Below are positions 44,147 to 55,645 of a stretch of DNA of 64,000 nucleotides, in pieces. Within the stretch, counting starts at the first letter, position 1. Each line of letters opens with the position of its first letter. The notes below the pieces were generated by a model that was not told where the DNA came from, did no database searches, and worked only from the letters and a program-made list of their open reading frames with translations. Made by a program: the position numbers and the translations under genes. This DNA is from Macrolepiota albuminosa. Lineage: Eukaryota; Basidiomycota; Agaricomycetes; Agaricales; Agaricaceae. The stretch covers positions 249,811-313,810 of the forward strand of contig JAMWFC010000108.1 in NCBI GenBank assembly GCA_027475525.1, given 5' to 3'.

Positions 44147-45420
44147 TTAATCCATGGTTTTGTCAGGACTTCCCTGTTCAGGAAGTAGCTTGTTGCGATC
44201 ATATCCCTGGCTCTAGCAAATCTTATCATTTCTAAGTTTTTGATTCTTTCATCATATAAAGCTTCCTCTTCCCATTTGAAATTGTTGTCGAGTGATTCAT
44301 TGTTCAGGACCTTTTTTCTATCCTTACTTAGCACTGCTATCTCTTTTAGGATTTTTGGTTTAAGTTTCTTGAAGAATTCTCTTATCTTCTCTAGGGCTCT
44401 ACTCTTGAAAGCTTGATGGACAATTTGTAGATTGTTGATCTCTGGTTTCCTCAGATCTTTTAAGGTCAGCCAAGTACAAAGCTCTCATTTCTTCTATCAT
44501 GTGTACCAATCTATCATCCTTGATCAACTATGCAGGCATTGCATATCTCCCATCTCCTATATGGGGTGCCTTGGAATTCATGAGTGTAGTTGATACTATT
44601 GAGTGGTCTGAGTTGATACCTGTCCTTTCAATGTTCCATCCCCAGCAGAAGGGGATTAGGTCTTTATTTACGTATATCCTGTCAATCCTGGACTGAATTG
44701 GTCTATTTGCCATTTAGAATGAGAAGTCAAGGTTTGTGGGGTTTTCCTGTCTCTACCTGTCAGCCAGATTAAGATGTGTTTTTAGCGATAGAAGGGCACC
44801 AACAGTTTCTGTGTTGTCTGTGTGTGCTGGTAGACAGTCAATTGCTTCTTCCACCACATTCATATCTCCCAGCATTATGTCAGGTCTCTTAATAGATGGT
44901 CTGATCCTCCAGTTTGCTTTTAGCATATTCCAGAGGTTTTTGTTTTCTTTTGGGTTATTAGGAGCATATATGTTTAGTACACTTAACGTGCCATCATTAT
45001 ACCATAGTATTTCCAGCATAATTGCTCTCCCAGATACTAGTATTCTGTATTTTATTTCTTCCCATCTTGCCAGGCCTTTGCTTATAATGAAGCCACTCCC
45101 ATAGCATTGGGTCTATCAGGGTCAGAGCTTGTGATGATTCGAGCCTGTCTATCAAAGAGCTTATTTAGTACTTCTTCTCTTTCCTTATTTATATGTGTTT
45201 CCTGGATGGCCATAATGTTTATTTTGCTTTCTCTCATCAATTGGTTTATCTCCATCCATTTGAACTGTATTGAGTCAGAGCCTCTGCCCTTTATGTTCAA
45301 TGAGGTGATTTTGATTGCTCTTCTCTTATTTCTGTTATTGCGTTTAGAAATTTGTAGGGTATTATCTTCCCCCATTGTTTCCTTGTCGCTTTCTGGGAAT
45401 TGTCTGACCTCCTCCCTCAA
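44147..45420 (-). pseudogene. LINE ORF2, 5' part: AP-like endonuclease
   Basis: Motifs in order are ITSLNIKGRG, IMAIQETHI (catalytic Glu), VLNIYAPN, LGDMNVV and NSDHSIVSTTL (catalytic Asp-His). The domain would nick target DNA to start reverse transcription. It is split into several frames. The last block (44334-44147) ends LTKPWIN, and the next codon, ATG-Asn-Lys, is found on the other side of the Helitrons at 36,792. Confidence 0.85.
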
Positions 45421-45910
45421 AAGTACTTGGATATACCATGATCCATCACCAATCCCTCTCAGGCCATCCTCAGGGTCTCAGATAATGGTAGGGCTGTGGA
45501 CCTCTCCTGTCTGAGCAGGGTGGTAACCATTGCTGTTGTTTGTCTTCTGTGTGTTTGTTATATAATTTATAGTGTCAGGATGTAGTGTTTGGGTCTTGTG
45601 TCCAGCGTTTTACCACCTTCTACTTAAGCAGGGTTACTGCACAGCATGACCCCCATAAATATGGTGCTACCTGGATTTATCCTGTTCCAGACAGGGTCGT
45701 AGAATTACCTGTCACCTGTGGGCCCAGTAAATCCATCCTAGCATTAAGACCAGGTTATTTGGGGATTTTCAGGCTACATATCTGTTTACTTTTTTATTGC
45801 ATTTAGTACTTGTACATGCTTAGAGTATGTTGTTCACGGTGACAATTTCATATATTGAGGGGAGGTTTTTTTTAAAAAAAAAAAAAAACAAAGAAAAAAA
45901 GAAACAGGCT
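45421..45910. other. Inter-ORF region of the LINE with a poly(A) run
   Basis: No frame with recognisable content is seen. At 45,866-45,905 there is a T8 then A17-rich run. It may be an old insertion of another retroposed sequence or a spacer between ORF1 and ORF2. Confidence 0.4.
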
Positions 45911-47433
45911 CTTGAAACTCTCTACATTCTATGGCCTCTCCTCCTATCTCAACCTCCAGCTCTCCAGCTTTCTGCTCTGTGCTTGCTGCAGCTCCCACCC
46001 CCAGCATGTTGCCTATTATTATGTCCAGAGGTTGCAAATTCAGCCAATTCTTCAATCTGGTTGTTTGCTTTGTTACCATACCATCCTTTGAGGGTTGCAT
46101 AGCTACATTAGTTAAGGTTGTGATCCATGCCCTTGCAGTTAAAGCAGTGGAGTCAGTTCTTCTTGTCAACTAACTGTGCACTTCTGCAGTCCATATCTAC
46201 AAAGGTCATGTTTTGTATATATTGAAGTATGGTGAAGTAATCAGTCCAGGTGATGGAGGGCATTTGTTGGAAGAAGACATTCCAGAGCGATTTTTTGAGC
46301 TTTGATGATGCTGAGCAGTTGACCGCATCCTCTCTCTTTGCTAGTTCTACCTCTATTGCCTGCAAGAGCTCCATTGCTGGTGCAGTATTATGTTGTGAAG
46401 TACCATCATCTGTTAGCTTGTTCTTCACAAGCATTATCAAAGCTTTGGATTTACTCAGAACCCTCCTCACAATGGTCATTGCCACCATTTCTGCTTCCTC
46501 AATTGCTTCTCAGTTTCTGATGCTGAGAGTGAAGCCCTCCAGTATGCACAGGAAGTGGGGGAGGAGGGGGCTATATGGTAAAAGGAAAGCAGAGGCTTTC
46601 AGTGTCGATATGACAAGGTTGTTCATCAAGATGTTGTACGCATGTTGGGAATATGTTGGATACAAGAAAGTGGTAGGGGAAGTTCTGTCTGATTTTGCGG
46701 TATCTAGTGCTCAGTTCCTTCTCCTGCTATGGGGTTGACAGCTTTGCCCTCTCCCCAGTCATGCACTTTATGAGTTCTTTCAGCTTGTCACTGGTCGCCA
46801 TCAGGTCTACTGTCTTACTCACTTGCCAATCTCTGACCCATAGTTTGGGTTCTGGATACATATTGAAGGTGTTCCTTTGCTCTGGTAGCAAATTAAACCA
46901 GGGCAGTGTTGACAGGTGTATTACTAGGAAACCTCCCACCAGGGTGGGGGTATGTGCAAATGAAGCCAGTAATTGGGGAGGGGTCAGGATGGGAGTGGGG
47001 TTGCCATTCCCTGCACTCTGGGTGGGCTGCTCTGGGGTGTGGGTTTTTTTTGTACGTTTGACAATCCAGGGCAGATCCGCTCTTTTCATAGGGGTGGACA
47101 TGTCCTGAGTGCCCACCAATGGCAGACTTTCTTCCATGTCTCTTTCAGTGGGTGATTCATGGGGGGACTAGTTCACCATCATAGTGTCCCTATCTGTGTC
47201 ATGGGTCTGGAGCTCTTGTATTGAGAGCCTTGAGAGTTGAGACATGTTTGGCAGGGGAAAGGGATATCCAGTTGAGCCAGACCACTTCCGTCGCTTTCCG
47301 ATTCTTCCATGTCTGAGGTAGGGTTGGGGTTCAAGACATGTCTGCGCTTCTTGTCGTGACTCCAAATGCCCTTCTGTTTTTCCGGGCTGGCTGGCTGCTG
47401 TCTTTTCCTGAGGTTGTCTGCCTGAAGGGGCAT
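45911..47433 (-). pseudogene. LINE ORF1 (Gag-like) with zinc knuckle
   Basis: Open blocks on the minus strand are 47433-47179, 47137-46727 and 46488-46153. Near 46,130-46,150 a C-x2-C-x4-H-x4-C knuckle (CFNCKGMDH...C) is recognisable although a stop falls inside it. ORF1 proteins of this sort coat the element RNA. No other domain can be named. Confidence 0.7.
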
Positions 47434-47647
47434 GTGCTGTGGGGACGGGGAGTATCAGTTCAGGAGGTGTTTATCTGTTTTCAGGCGGGTTATTGAAATA
47501 CCGATATATTGTCCCTTAGCCTCATTCCATACTGTTGTGGGTGGGGTGGTCTATCATTTCTATGTCACGTATCCGCTTATTTAGTATTCCCCAGTAGGAT
47601 AAATTGATGAAAAAAGTTTTTAGATTGACTGCTCTTGCTGGGGGGTG

Positions 47648-47967
47648 ATCTCATCGGAGACATTCTGGCTTTTATGCCCTTCTCCTTTGCCTAGTGGCTT
47701 GTGGAGGGGTCTGGTGGGGGGCCCGACTCTGCATATTAAGCGGCTTCTCTATTGGAGGTATGCGGGATGCTTACTGGCATGTTGGGCACAGTAGCTACTC
47801 CAAAGTTGTCTCATTGGAGGCGTTCTGGCATTCATGCCCTTTTCCTTGGCCCAGTGGCCTGTGGAGGAATTTAGAGGGGGGCCTGACTCTGCGTGTTAAG
47901 CAGCTTCTCTGTTAGAGGTATGCAGGATGCTTACTGGCATGTTAGGCACAGTAGCTACACCAGTGTT
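47648..47967. repeat. Two 160-bp direct repeats upstream of LINE ORF1
   Basis: 47648-47807 and 47808-47967 align without gaps and differ by scattered substitutions. Position and strand make them candidates for 5' UTR promoter monomers of the LINE. Confidence 0.75.
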
Positions 47968-49081
47968 AGTGGTGCTTGTAGTGGTTTGTTGTCAAGGGCC
48001 CCCCCAAGACATCCTAAGTCTTTCTGGTAAATTCTTTTTAAGAAAGACAAAGATATCTACCTGAAAAACACTTATAAGAAATATAACAAGTGTTTACAAA
48101 GGAACACTAAGAAGACCAGTGCCCTCCCACATTTCAGTTGTCGGTTTTAATTGTTGGGCCTTCTTTCCTCATTTAGGATTTGACACTCTTCTCCTATCTT
48201 ACAATAACCACTTTGCATACATTGGTAGTACATACACCACCCCGCCTCTTAGCCTCGGTGTTGTAGCTAAGTAGAAATCACCATCATATCTCATTCAAAT
48301 CCACTCATACTTCAATGCATAATTGTATTGCATCAAACCCTGGTCCCGATACTGCATCTCCATGATAGAAACACGGCAGCAAACTCGATGCGCAGCGCAT
48401 TGAGGGTGAGTGCCATGCAGACGACATTGTACCCCCACCAGTGAAACTAGGAACACTGCAGGACATGTGATACCAGAAGCAGAACTATTGAATTGATTGA
48501 CGCGGACTGTATGAAATCATGAAAAAGAAAAAGGGGGAAAATATAAGAGTCGCTGGCTGCTACAATTATGTAAGTAGATAAGCGAGACAAACGTTACAAA
48601 TTTGTGGTGGTTAAAACGGCAAGTTTTCACGCGACCAATGAGAGCACGCAGAGTGCCCAGTCCATCACGTGCACTGTCTAGAGAGGGGGTGCGGGTGAGA
48701 CATGTCCCCAGTGGAGTCTCACCTCGACGCCCACTCTCTAGGTGAGCTAACGACATTCTGAAGTGGAGTATCATCGAAGATGACCATGACCTAGGTGTAG
48801 CAACTGTGCATTTTCATAGTTACCCACCACGCCACTCCCTGATGTGTATTTATACTTCTTGTATCTTATGCCAATACAAGCGTCGGAGCTGGGACAGGCC
48901 GGAATGGCCCTCCCGAAAAACGCTCCGACTTATCCGGTATCAACCACCTAAGTGCAGTCATTGGTGACCTGTAACTTTACGGTTGTGCACATGGCAAATA
49001 ACAAAAACTTAGATGCAATAGAAACAGTAAGTCCGCATCTGGTGTTGACCTATATCCTGCCATCTGAGTCTTCCAAAGGAG
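47968..49081. other. Boundary region between mobile elements and host genes
   Basis: No gene can be supported. The left part (to about 48,030) includes GGGCCCCCCC and may hold the LINE 5' end. An 8-bp inverted repeat, GTCGGAGC/GCTCCGAC (48882-48889 and 48922-48929), encloses GGCCGGAATGGCC. The last few hundred bases should be the promoter of the F-box gene. Confidence 0.5.
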
Positions 49082-50813
49082 ATGCCCTCTAGTTTTCTCG
49101 GACTATGTGGTCGGCGTTTCGACAACCGACTGTTAAAGATTGACCAGTGGAATCCTTCCTCACTGGTAAGGGCTTGGTCGAGGAAAAGCAGAGTCCGTCC
49201 CGCATTGACTTGCTTAGAAGCTTCTTGATGCTGATAAACCTAAGGAATCCCGACATACATTCAGGTTCAGCGACATACCTTCGGAAATTTTGACCGAGAT
49301 TCTGAAACATGTCCATTGGCGTGACTTGCTTATCTTGAGGCAGGTGGGTCCATCGACTTTCAATACAAAAGCAAAAAATAGATCGATATCTGTAGGTTTG
49401 CAAACGGCTAAACGACGTTTCACGAACACGGGAAGTCTGGACGAACCAGTATCGAAGTTATTTGGAAGAGAAAAGATTCAGAATGGCAACGGAAGAAGCT
49501 CTCGACATGTATTCACCTCTGGAACTCGAGTACTGGGTGTTGCAACGGAGGAGTGCCGATTGGGAATGGCAATGTAAAAGCCATCCGGTTCATGAGCGTG
49601 TGATCGCCTTGGACGCTGATTTTACGTTGAGTTTGGTCCCAGGAGGACGCTGGCTTCTTACCACCATGGACAACGGTTCAGTTTTGTGCCATGACCTTGA
49701 AAATTCCCAAATGCAGAACAATATATTAGTTCCACCGCGTGATGATCCCAACGACCGATTTTTATATGGCGTAACCGTTGAACTTGATATCATGTGTCCA
49801 ACGTCCAAGTTTTTCATGGTCACCTATCCTTCGGAATACTATGGTCAGTTGTATTGCAGTCCTATGCGCGACACGATTGATACTGACTCGAATCTGGATT
49901 CACACTAGACCCATCTGTAACTGGTTCTCTTGATCTCATGATCTGGTCTGTCAACCTGCGTGGACATGGGTCCTCTGCATTCTTAGAAGCACATTTTTTA
50001 CATTCCTTTCCGGCGACTGAGCCCTTGACCAGTGTAACATCCATCAGTATTTCTGGTAACCTACTCGCCAGGCTTATGCATACCTCCCGTTCCCGGTCAT
50101 ACATTGAGATTTTTGATCGGACATCCTGTACGATGTCTGTGCATCGTAGAACGGTGATTTTTCCTAAAGATTTGGACTCTAAGCACTCAGTAGGTGAGGT
50201 TCCTTTCATCCAGTGTACACAAGCATTCATATACGTGACTTAGGTTTCTGTATCGCTGCTTCCTGGAGGCCGGTTGGCCTTTGTCTCTCACCATAACGTC
50301 TTCATTTACGATATAGGCACAATGACGGAAGATAAACCTATCCGCCCTATAATTCCTCAGACTCCGTCGGAACCACAATGGACATCATTCGATAGTCATG
50401 GGGATTATCAATTTAGCCATCGTCAGTCGAGTCAGGACAACGAGGCCGTTATTCTTGTTTTGATTTCTCGCCACGTGGTTTACCATCTAGTGATTCCTCA
50501 CAACGTTGAGCAACCACCACATGTTGCACGATATGTGAACGTCCCCCAGGAATATCATATCTATACGGCTGGAACACACAAGGTGCTTGGGGAGAAACAA
50601 GGTTCGATACTAGTCAAAGTCGGCACGACAAATCATCTACGTCCAGACGTTGTCACAGCACATCAACTCAACGTTTCCCCACATCTTCAGTGGTTCTTGC
50701 GCCACGTATCTTTCAATCCACCTCTTTTGATTGAGGACATTGGACGCATCATATTCAAGGATAAACGTGAAATTTTCATTCTTGAAACCTCTAGATTTCC
50801 AAAATCTCTTTAA
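49082..50813 (+). CDS. F-box domain protein
   Basis: Five exons join in phase: 49082-49165, 49218-49343, 49396-49843, 49909-50189 and 50244-50813, giving 502 residues. The F-box is at about residues 46-100 (SDIPSEILTEILKHVHWRDL, then VCKRLNDVSRTREVW), which would bind Skp1 in an SCF ubiquitin ligase. The rest is beta-rich with repeated GGRW and GGRL turns, as in the large Agaricomycete F-box family with a propeller-like C-terminus that chooses substrates. All introns are 52-65 nt with GT-AG ends. The start ATG is the first one giving an open exon 1. It is convergent with the next F-box gene. The substrate is unknown. Confidence 0.85.
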
Positions 50814-51319
50814 TGTAGAACATTGTACTTGTTTTCCGAACTCAAATGAGAAAGTTAATTGGGTCTACCGTCCAGTATTGTGATGTTGATCAGTTCTTAT
50901 CAAAGGGTTTTCTGGTGACATCTCCTGGTTGTGTGCTCTGCACAGCAGTGAAAATGGTTTGGTCATATCCTCTGGATGCTCACTCGACGTAAATGCGGGT
51001 TCCGAGGGTAAGGAGCATTTTCAGGGGCCTCTGCAGGACAAGCGTAAAAAAATCACGTGTTACGCGCGACGCAGATGCATTCATGACTTTCGACGATTCT
51101 TAGTATGGCAACACCAATTGGTGATTGCTGGCTAAGAACAGTATGGTCAACAAGTCTCGCTATCTTTTTCCATGCTGCAGGACATGTTTCTACCACTCTA
51201 AGACTTACCAGAAACAGAGCTATTGAATTAATTAATGTCTTTTCAATCCAAGTGTATGTGTAATTGACCGTAATCGTGAATGCATCGTGAATATTCTTGC
51301 GAGTAACGCAGTACTAAAT
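50814..51319. other. Intergenic region between convergent F-box genes
   Basis: Short frames only. This should hold the 3' ends of both F-box transcripts. No repeat or RNA gene is seen. Confidence 0.5.
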
Positions 51320-53131
51320 TCAAAGAATCGCTTGGGAAGTCGAACTTGAAGCAGGGTCACGATCAGCACCGATATGGAAGACTTCAATCTTCTTAACTCT
51401 TCCATCACCGTCGGTCTGTGACGCATGCGTCAAACGCCATCCTAGTAACTTGCGACTGAGAAAAAAGAAGACATACCGCCAATCCCAACAGCCTTTCCTC
51501 GTCCATAAGTACTCCATCAAAATTGGTGTCCTTCTCAAGATACCGCACGATGCTCACGTACGGCAAGGCACTTTCCACGACTGCCTCAAACACACTACTC
51601 TCCATAGAACTCGACTTCGCATTCACATTTGGGCAACCCTCAACGATGGAGCCCTTATACGCCTGTTGACCTTGTACAGCAAGCGCCCTCTTTACCGCCA
51701 AAGGATTGAAATCCAGGAGCATGACAAACGGCGCTGAGCCGAGCCCGACCGCCTCGGGCGTGATACTCAACACACATCGCTGCCCGGTAGACGTCGTGAT
51801 CCACCAAGGCACAATCGCCGCATCGATCCACCTCGTCACGGGCGGGCCCCACTCCTCCCAGTGCACCGTCTCCCCAGGAACCCCGCTGCGCTCCTCGCAC
51901 AGCCGGAGCAGCGTCGAGCGGTGCGTGAACATGGAAAAATCGCCCCAGCCAGGCGCGTCTTCGTCGTCGTCGCCTCGTATGTGCAGTTTGAAGATGGCGA
52001 TGGCGTCTTCGGGCGTGGGGTGAAAAGGGCGCGTGGAGTGTGGGAGGCCGGAGGGCGAGGGATTGGGCTCCGATCGCCCATAGATCGTGCGGATGGAGTA
52101 ACCTGGACTTACGGCTGGAAGGGCGAGGCGGAGGGTGGGTCCCGTGGGGTTCCGGTTGGATGGAGATATGATGAAGAGGTCGAGAGTGCCTGTTGATTCG
52201 TTTGGGAGGAGGATGTGTGTAGGGGAGAGGAAGACGATGCTGCAATAGGTCCCTGGATTAACGGGGTAGTCCTTGAATGGGAAATTGATTTGCGACATGT
52301 ATTCATGGCTCGAGCAGAACGCGACTTACCAGTAGAACAGCCCCTGTCTTCCACTCGAAAACACAGAATCGTGCTGCGGCCTCGGATAAACCAGGGGTAG
52401 TGACGAGTGCTAGGTAATCTCCTACGATTTCGATTCCGATAGATGAAACAATTGGTCTGAAAGTGTTTCGTACAAAAAGTACGTGGTTACGCGCGAGCGG
52501 ATGCGGCTTCCCCGTTGAGAATTGCAGGAGCTGTATTTCCACCTGGAGCAAGAGCGTGTTCGCGGTCGTTGGCTTGCTATACCATATTCAGCGGCCAAAC
52601 TAAAAGAATACGCGAGATGGAGACACACGTAGAAACCACCGCAATAAGATCATGCTCATAGATCGATAGCCCCACATCGACGATGGAGAGCGATGGGTCC
52701 ACGTCTATTCTAGACCACACCATTGGGTCATCAACGCTAGACGGAAGCCTGCAGTAGTGCAAGACCTTCTGGCTTGAATCTCCCATTAAGTAGATCCCAT
52801 CAGTCAGATCGTATATTCCAAAGGGCTCGTGGAGAATAGGGAGAGCCTTGTCGAAATCAATTTGGAAATTTGACCATCCATCCTCGAGCTTTGTGAGCAA
52901 GTGTAGACGATTATTGAGGTCCAGTCGGCAGTGAGAATTGTCTGTAACTGCTGCGATCTGTGATGCAAAACGGAGTTGAAGCTGGGGAGAAGACTTGAAG
53001 CAGGTCCTGAGAAAGACATTGACGGAGCTGATGGCAATTGCGTCTGCGAGGGCGAGATATGAGAAGATCTGTATAATCACCTCTGCAGGCAAGTCCAGGA
53101 ATTGTGTTGTGCTCCTGTGAGAAACTTGCAT
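51320..53131 (-). CDS. F-box domain protein
   Basis: Exon 1 is 53131-52583, then a 40-nt intron, exon 2 52542-52330, a 58-nt intron, exon 3 from 52271 and a last exon ending at 51320, about 550 residues. The F-box is near the N-terminus (LDLPAEVIIQIFSYLALAD). The remainder resembles the C-terminal half of the neighbouring F-box protein in style (GDYLALVTTPG, WKTGAVLL, HILLPNESTGTLDLF). The last intron is unclear: the end reads LLGWRLTHASQTDGDGR only if an AG at 51,484 or nearby is used, with a 28-nt or about 64-nt intron. The gene is intact otherwise. Probable SCF adaptor; substrate unknown. Confidence 0.82.
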
Positions 53132-53253
53132 GGCTCATTGACAAAGCGACGTCGTTCAAAGTCATGCTGAAAAGTCACTTTGTGATTTACATAATAGCAT
53201 TTCTCATTTTCACGCGCAAGTCTCAATTCAGAGTAAGCGACTACAGATTTTAA

Positions 53254-55320
53254 TCATCTCTTCAACTTAATCAAGCCGGCCATGAGATCAAAGCTATTTC
53301 CATCGGGCTGGAGGTCAGTGAATCCGCCGAAACCGGAGGACTGTCCAGTCTTTTCAGGCATAGTGCGCAGAAGCCCATGATCAGGTGTAATCCCAATAAC
53401 GCGAACTTGCTGGGGTGGAGTTACTGTAGTAAGCGTCACTAATTGATCACTGTCAAGTCTCGTTAGCTGTGGATCTAGTATGATGGAAAAGATAAGAAAC
53501 GAACGAGTGAAGCCATCGCTCTAGGTATAGACTCATGAACGAGTCAAAGGATCCACGCTCTTCGACAAACGTCTCCCACATCTTTTCAAAACGTGCGAGA
53601 ATAGCTGACACCGTTTTTTCCAAGGTCAGAGACTGGCGTCTATCAGGTGAAAGAAGCTGGGCCAGGGAAAAGATCGGTGCAGCGTTCGAAACATTAAGAC
53701 CACATCCTAAGCGCCACATATCAATCGTCAACGTGCCTCGTACGATGAGTGAAATCGATACCAATCACGATGTCCACCTTGCCCCCTGAAAAACTCGTGT
53801 TAACCAAGATTCCTCCAACCTTTTTTCGCTCGCCATCGACGAGAGCATAGATATCATTCGGCCACTTCAGGCGGATATGACTTCCCATTTTTCCGAGAAC
53901 ACTTTCATCCCGACAAGCCTCAACAACAGCAAGCGCGAAGAGATACTGGACGAAAACCAGCTTGTGAGAGGGAAACGTGGCAGTAGAAAGGCGAAGTAGC
54001 AGAGAAAACTGAAGACAGCCTGACGGAGAGAGCCATATATTCGATCCGCGGCCCCTGCCTGCGAGCTGGTATGACGCCAGCGAAACGAGAGGGGAGGGGA
54101 GATGAGATAGGAAACGAGGATTTCTATAATTGATTAGCACGGCGTTTCCGGACAAAGTAACTGCTGGCTTACTTGTCCAGCATCGTCTGTGTACTGGTAA
54201 CTACTTCCCCATAAAGCAACGCTTCACCTATACCCCACGTATCTGATGCATCGCGGCAGCCTAGAGCCTTTCTTGCAGAAGATAGAGACTCAAAGTAAGA
54301 GTTTAAGTCAAATAAAGGTACTTGGTCGCGGTCAGGAAGCGAAGTTGGGCACAGGATAATGTGTTTTGGCTGCCATTGAGAGGGGTCCCCCACAGTGCTG
54401 ATACTTTCGCGAGCATCCTGTAGTACAGTTGCACTATCGTTACTGTGATGAAAGTGAAATGTGTCGTTTTCATCCTTAAATATACTTAATTGCGATCCTG
54501 GTGACGGTGCTGCAACCAAGTCCGTTATCGTAGGCACAATAGTGGGTTTGCCCGGAGTGGAGACAAGAAACTGGGGAAGCGGTCTCAACACCTGTGACTC
54601 GTCAATCGACGGAAGGCGCAGAGACAGAGCAAGTAACGTCGTCTTAAGAAGATGAATACGACACTTTTCTTCTTCAGCTACCGCTTGAGCAGTAGATACA
54701 TTCGATGAGGTCGTCGAAGTGGCTTTTGTTAACGGGACCTCGACATTTGAAGCCCATACAGCTATTCTTCCTTTCCCAATATCCTTTTTCAAACCTGCAA
54801 TTGAACTACATTTTGAGAATCGAGCCAAGATCCTATGGCCTTTCTCGTCGTCAAATCCAGTAAATTCACCTGGCCCACGACCGTATATACCCTCAACAAG
54901 ATCTCCATCGGGAGTTTGGAGAGCATGCGAACTTTCGGCGATTTCAACATCACGACCATGGGTCAAGTGAACATACATTCCCGTTGGTTTGTCAAAGAAT
55001 CCTAGCAGAATCTGCTTGGATATGCTCGCCGCACCTGATATTTCTCGCGGCGAGCACATTGCTCCTGCCCCGAAGCTTAATAGAGATCCACCTGTCTCCA
55101 CAAAGTCCCTGATGGAAGCAGATGATGTGGGCTGGAGGGATCCATGACATTGTGGAAGCACGAGGAGTGCACATGTACTTTTCCAGGGCTGGGAAATCAG
55201 TGTCTGGTCTGTAATCGTTTGAACCGAATACTGCGGGAGAAGAATAGACCGTAAAGTGGTCAAAGAGTGCGTCACAGACTTCTGAAGAGCTTCTTGGCCT
55301 GCGTAGATGAGGACGTTCAT
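53254..55320 (-). CDS. BPL1: Biotin--protein ligase (holocarboxylase synthetase)
   Basis: Four exons (55320-54173, 54123-53762, 53706-53505, 53449-53254) join in phase to 635 residues with introns of 49-55 nt. The N-terminal ~220 residues form the glutamine-amidotransferase-like domain of fungal BPLs (MNVLIYAGQ, GSLLSFGAGAM, GPGEFTG). The catalytic domain holds GRGRGSNIW, which binds biotinyl-AMP, KWPNDIY with the lysine, and VGGILV; GCGLNVSN follows, and a C-terminal SH3-like part reads VRVIGITPDHGLL. It attaches biotin to acetyl-CoA and pyruvate carboxylases, mainly in the cytosol. No defect is visible. Confidence 0.95.
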
Positions 55321-55645
55321 TGTATGTATAAGAACCCAAAGATTTGCGATTAGATTGATTAGATGGTTCTTATCGGAATATTCCGTGGTCAACCATTGAT
55401 CGTGCTTAAATCTATCCGCTGATTCTTCTTGTACATGTTGGGACAGAAAGCAGTCTTGAAGAGGTTTTTGCTCCATTCCTTCAATGTTTATGCATTATGG
55501 AATATATACACTTAACCTCTCCTTTATTCTCTGGAAGTTATGTTTCCACAATGCCAATTTCTCTCATGACAGCATTCCTTTTCTCATCCCGAAGTTCTCA
55601 TGATGTGAGCTTGTCCTTAGCTCTCATTGACTTTAAACCCCTGTC

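Larger units (their letters stand above)
34095..47967 (-). mobile_element. LINE (non-LTR retrotransposon), split by Helitrons
   Basis: Read on the minus strand it has 5' tandem repeats (47,967-47,648), ORF1 with a zinc knuckle (about 47,433-45,830), an AP-type endonuclease (about 45,420-44,500), RT (about 36,465-35,180), a CCHC-like cluster and an RNase H domain (about 34,480-34,110). Two Helitrons occupy 36,794-44,146; without them the reading frame is continuous at that point. The 3' end is cut by R1 copy 2. Many stops make it inactive. The domain order fits an L1/Tad-like fungal LINE; the exact clade cannot be told. Its true 5' end may extend a little past 47,967. Confidence 0.85.

Noticed and set aside
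46250..46738. Plus-strand frame of 162 codons
   Set aside because: Antisense of LINE ORF1.
48200..48300. tRNA or 5S-like sequence around CCCCGCCTCTTAGCCTCGG
   Set aside because: No paired stems and no A or B box on either strand.
51836..52245. Overlapping minus-strand frames of 81 and 196 codons
   Set aside because: Shadows of the F-box exon 52271 onward, whose frame continues across introns in phase.
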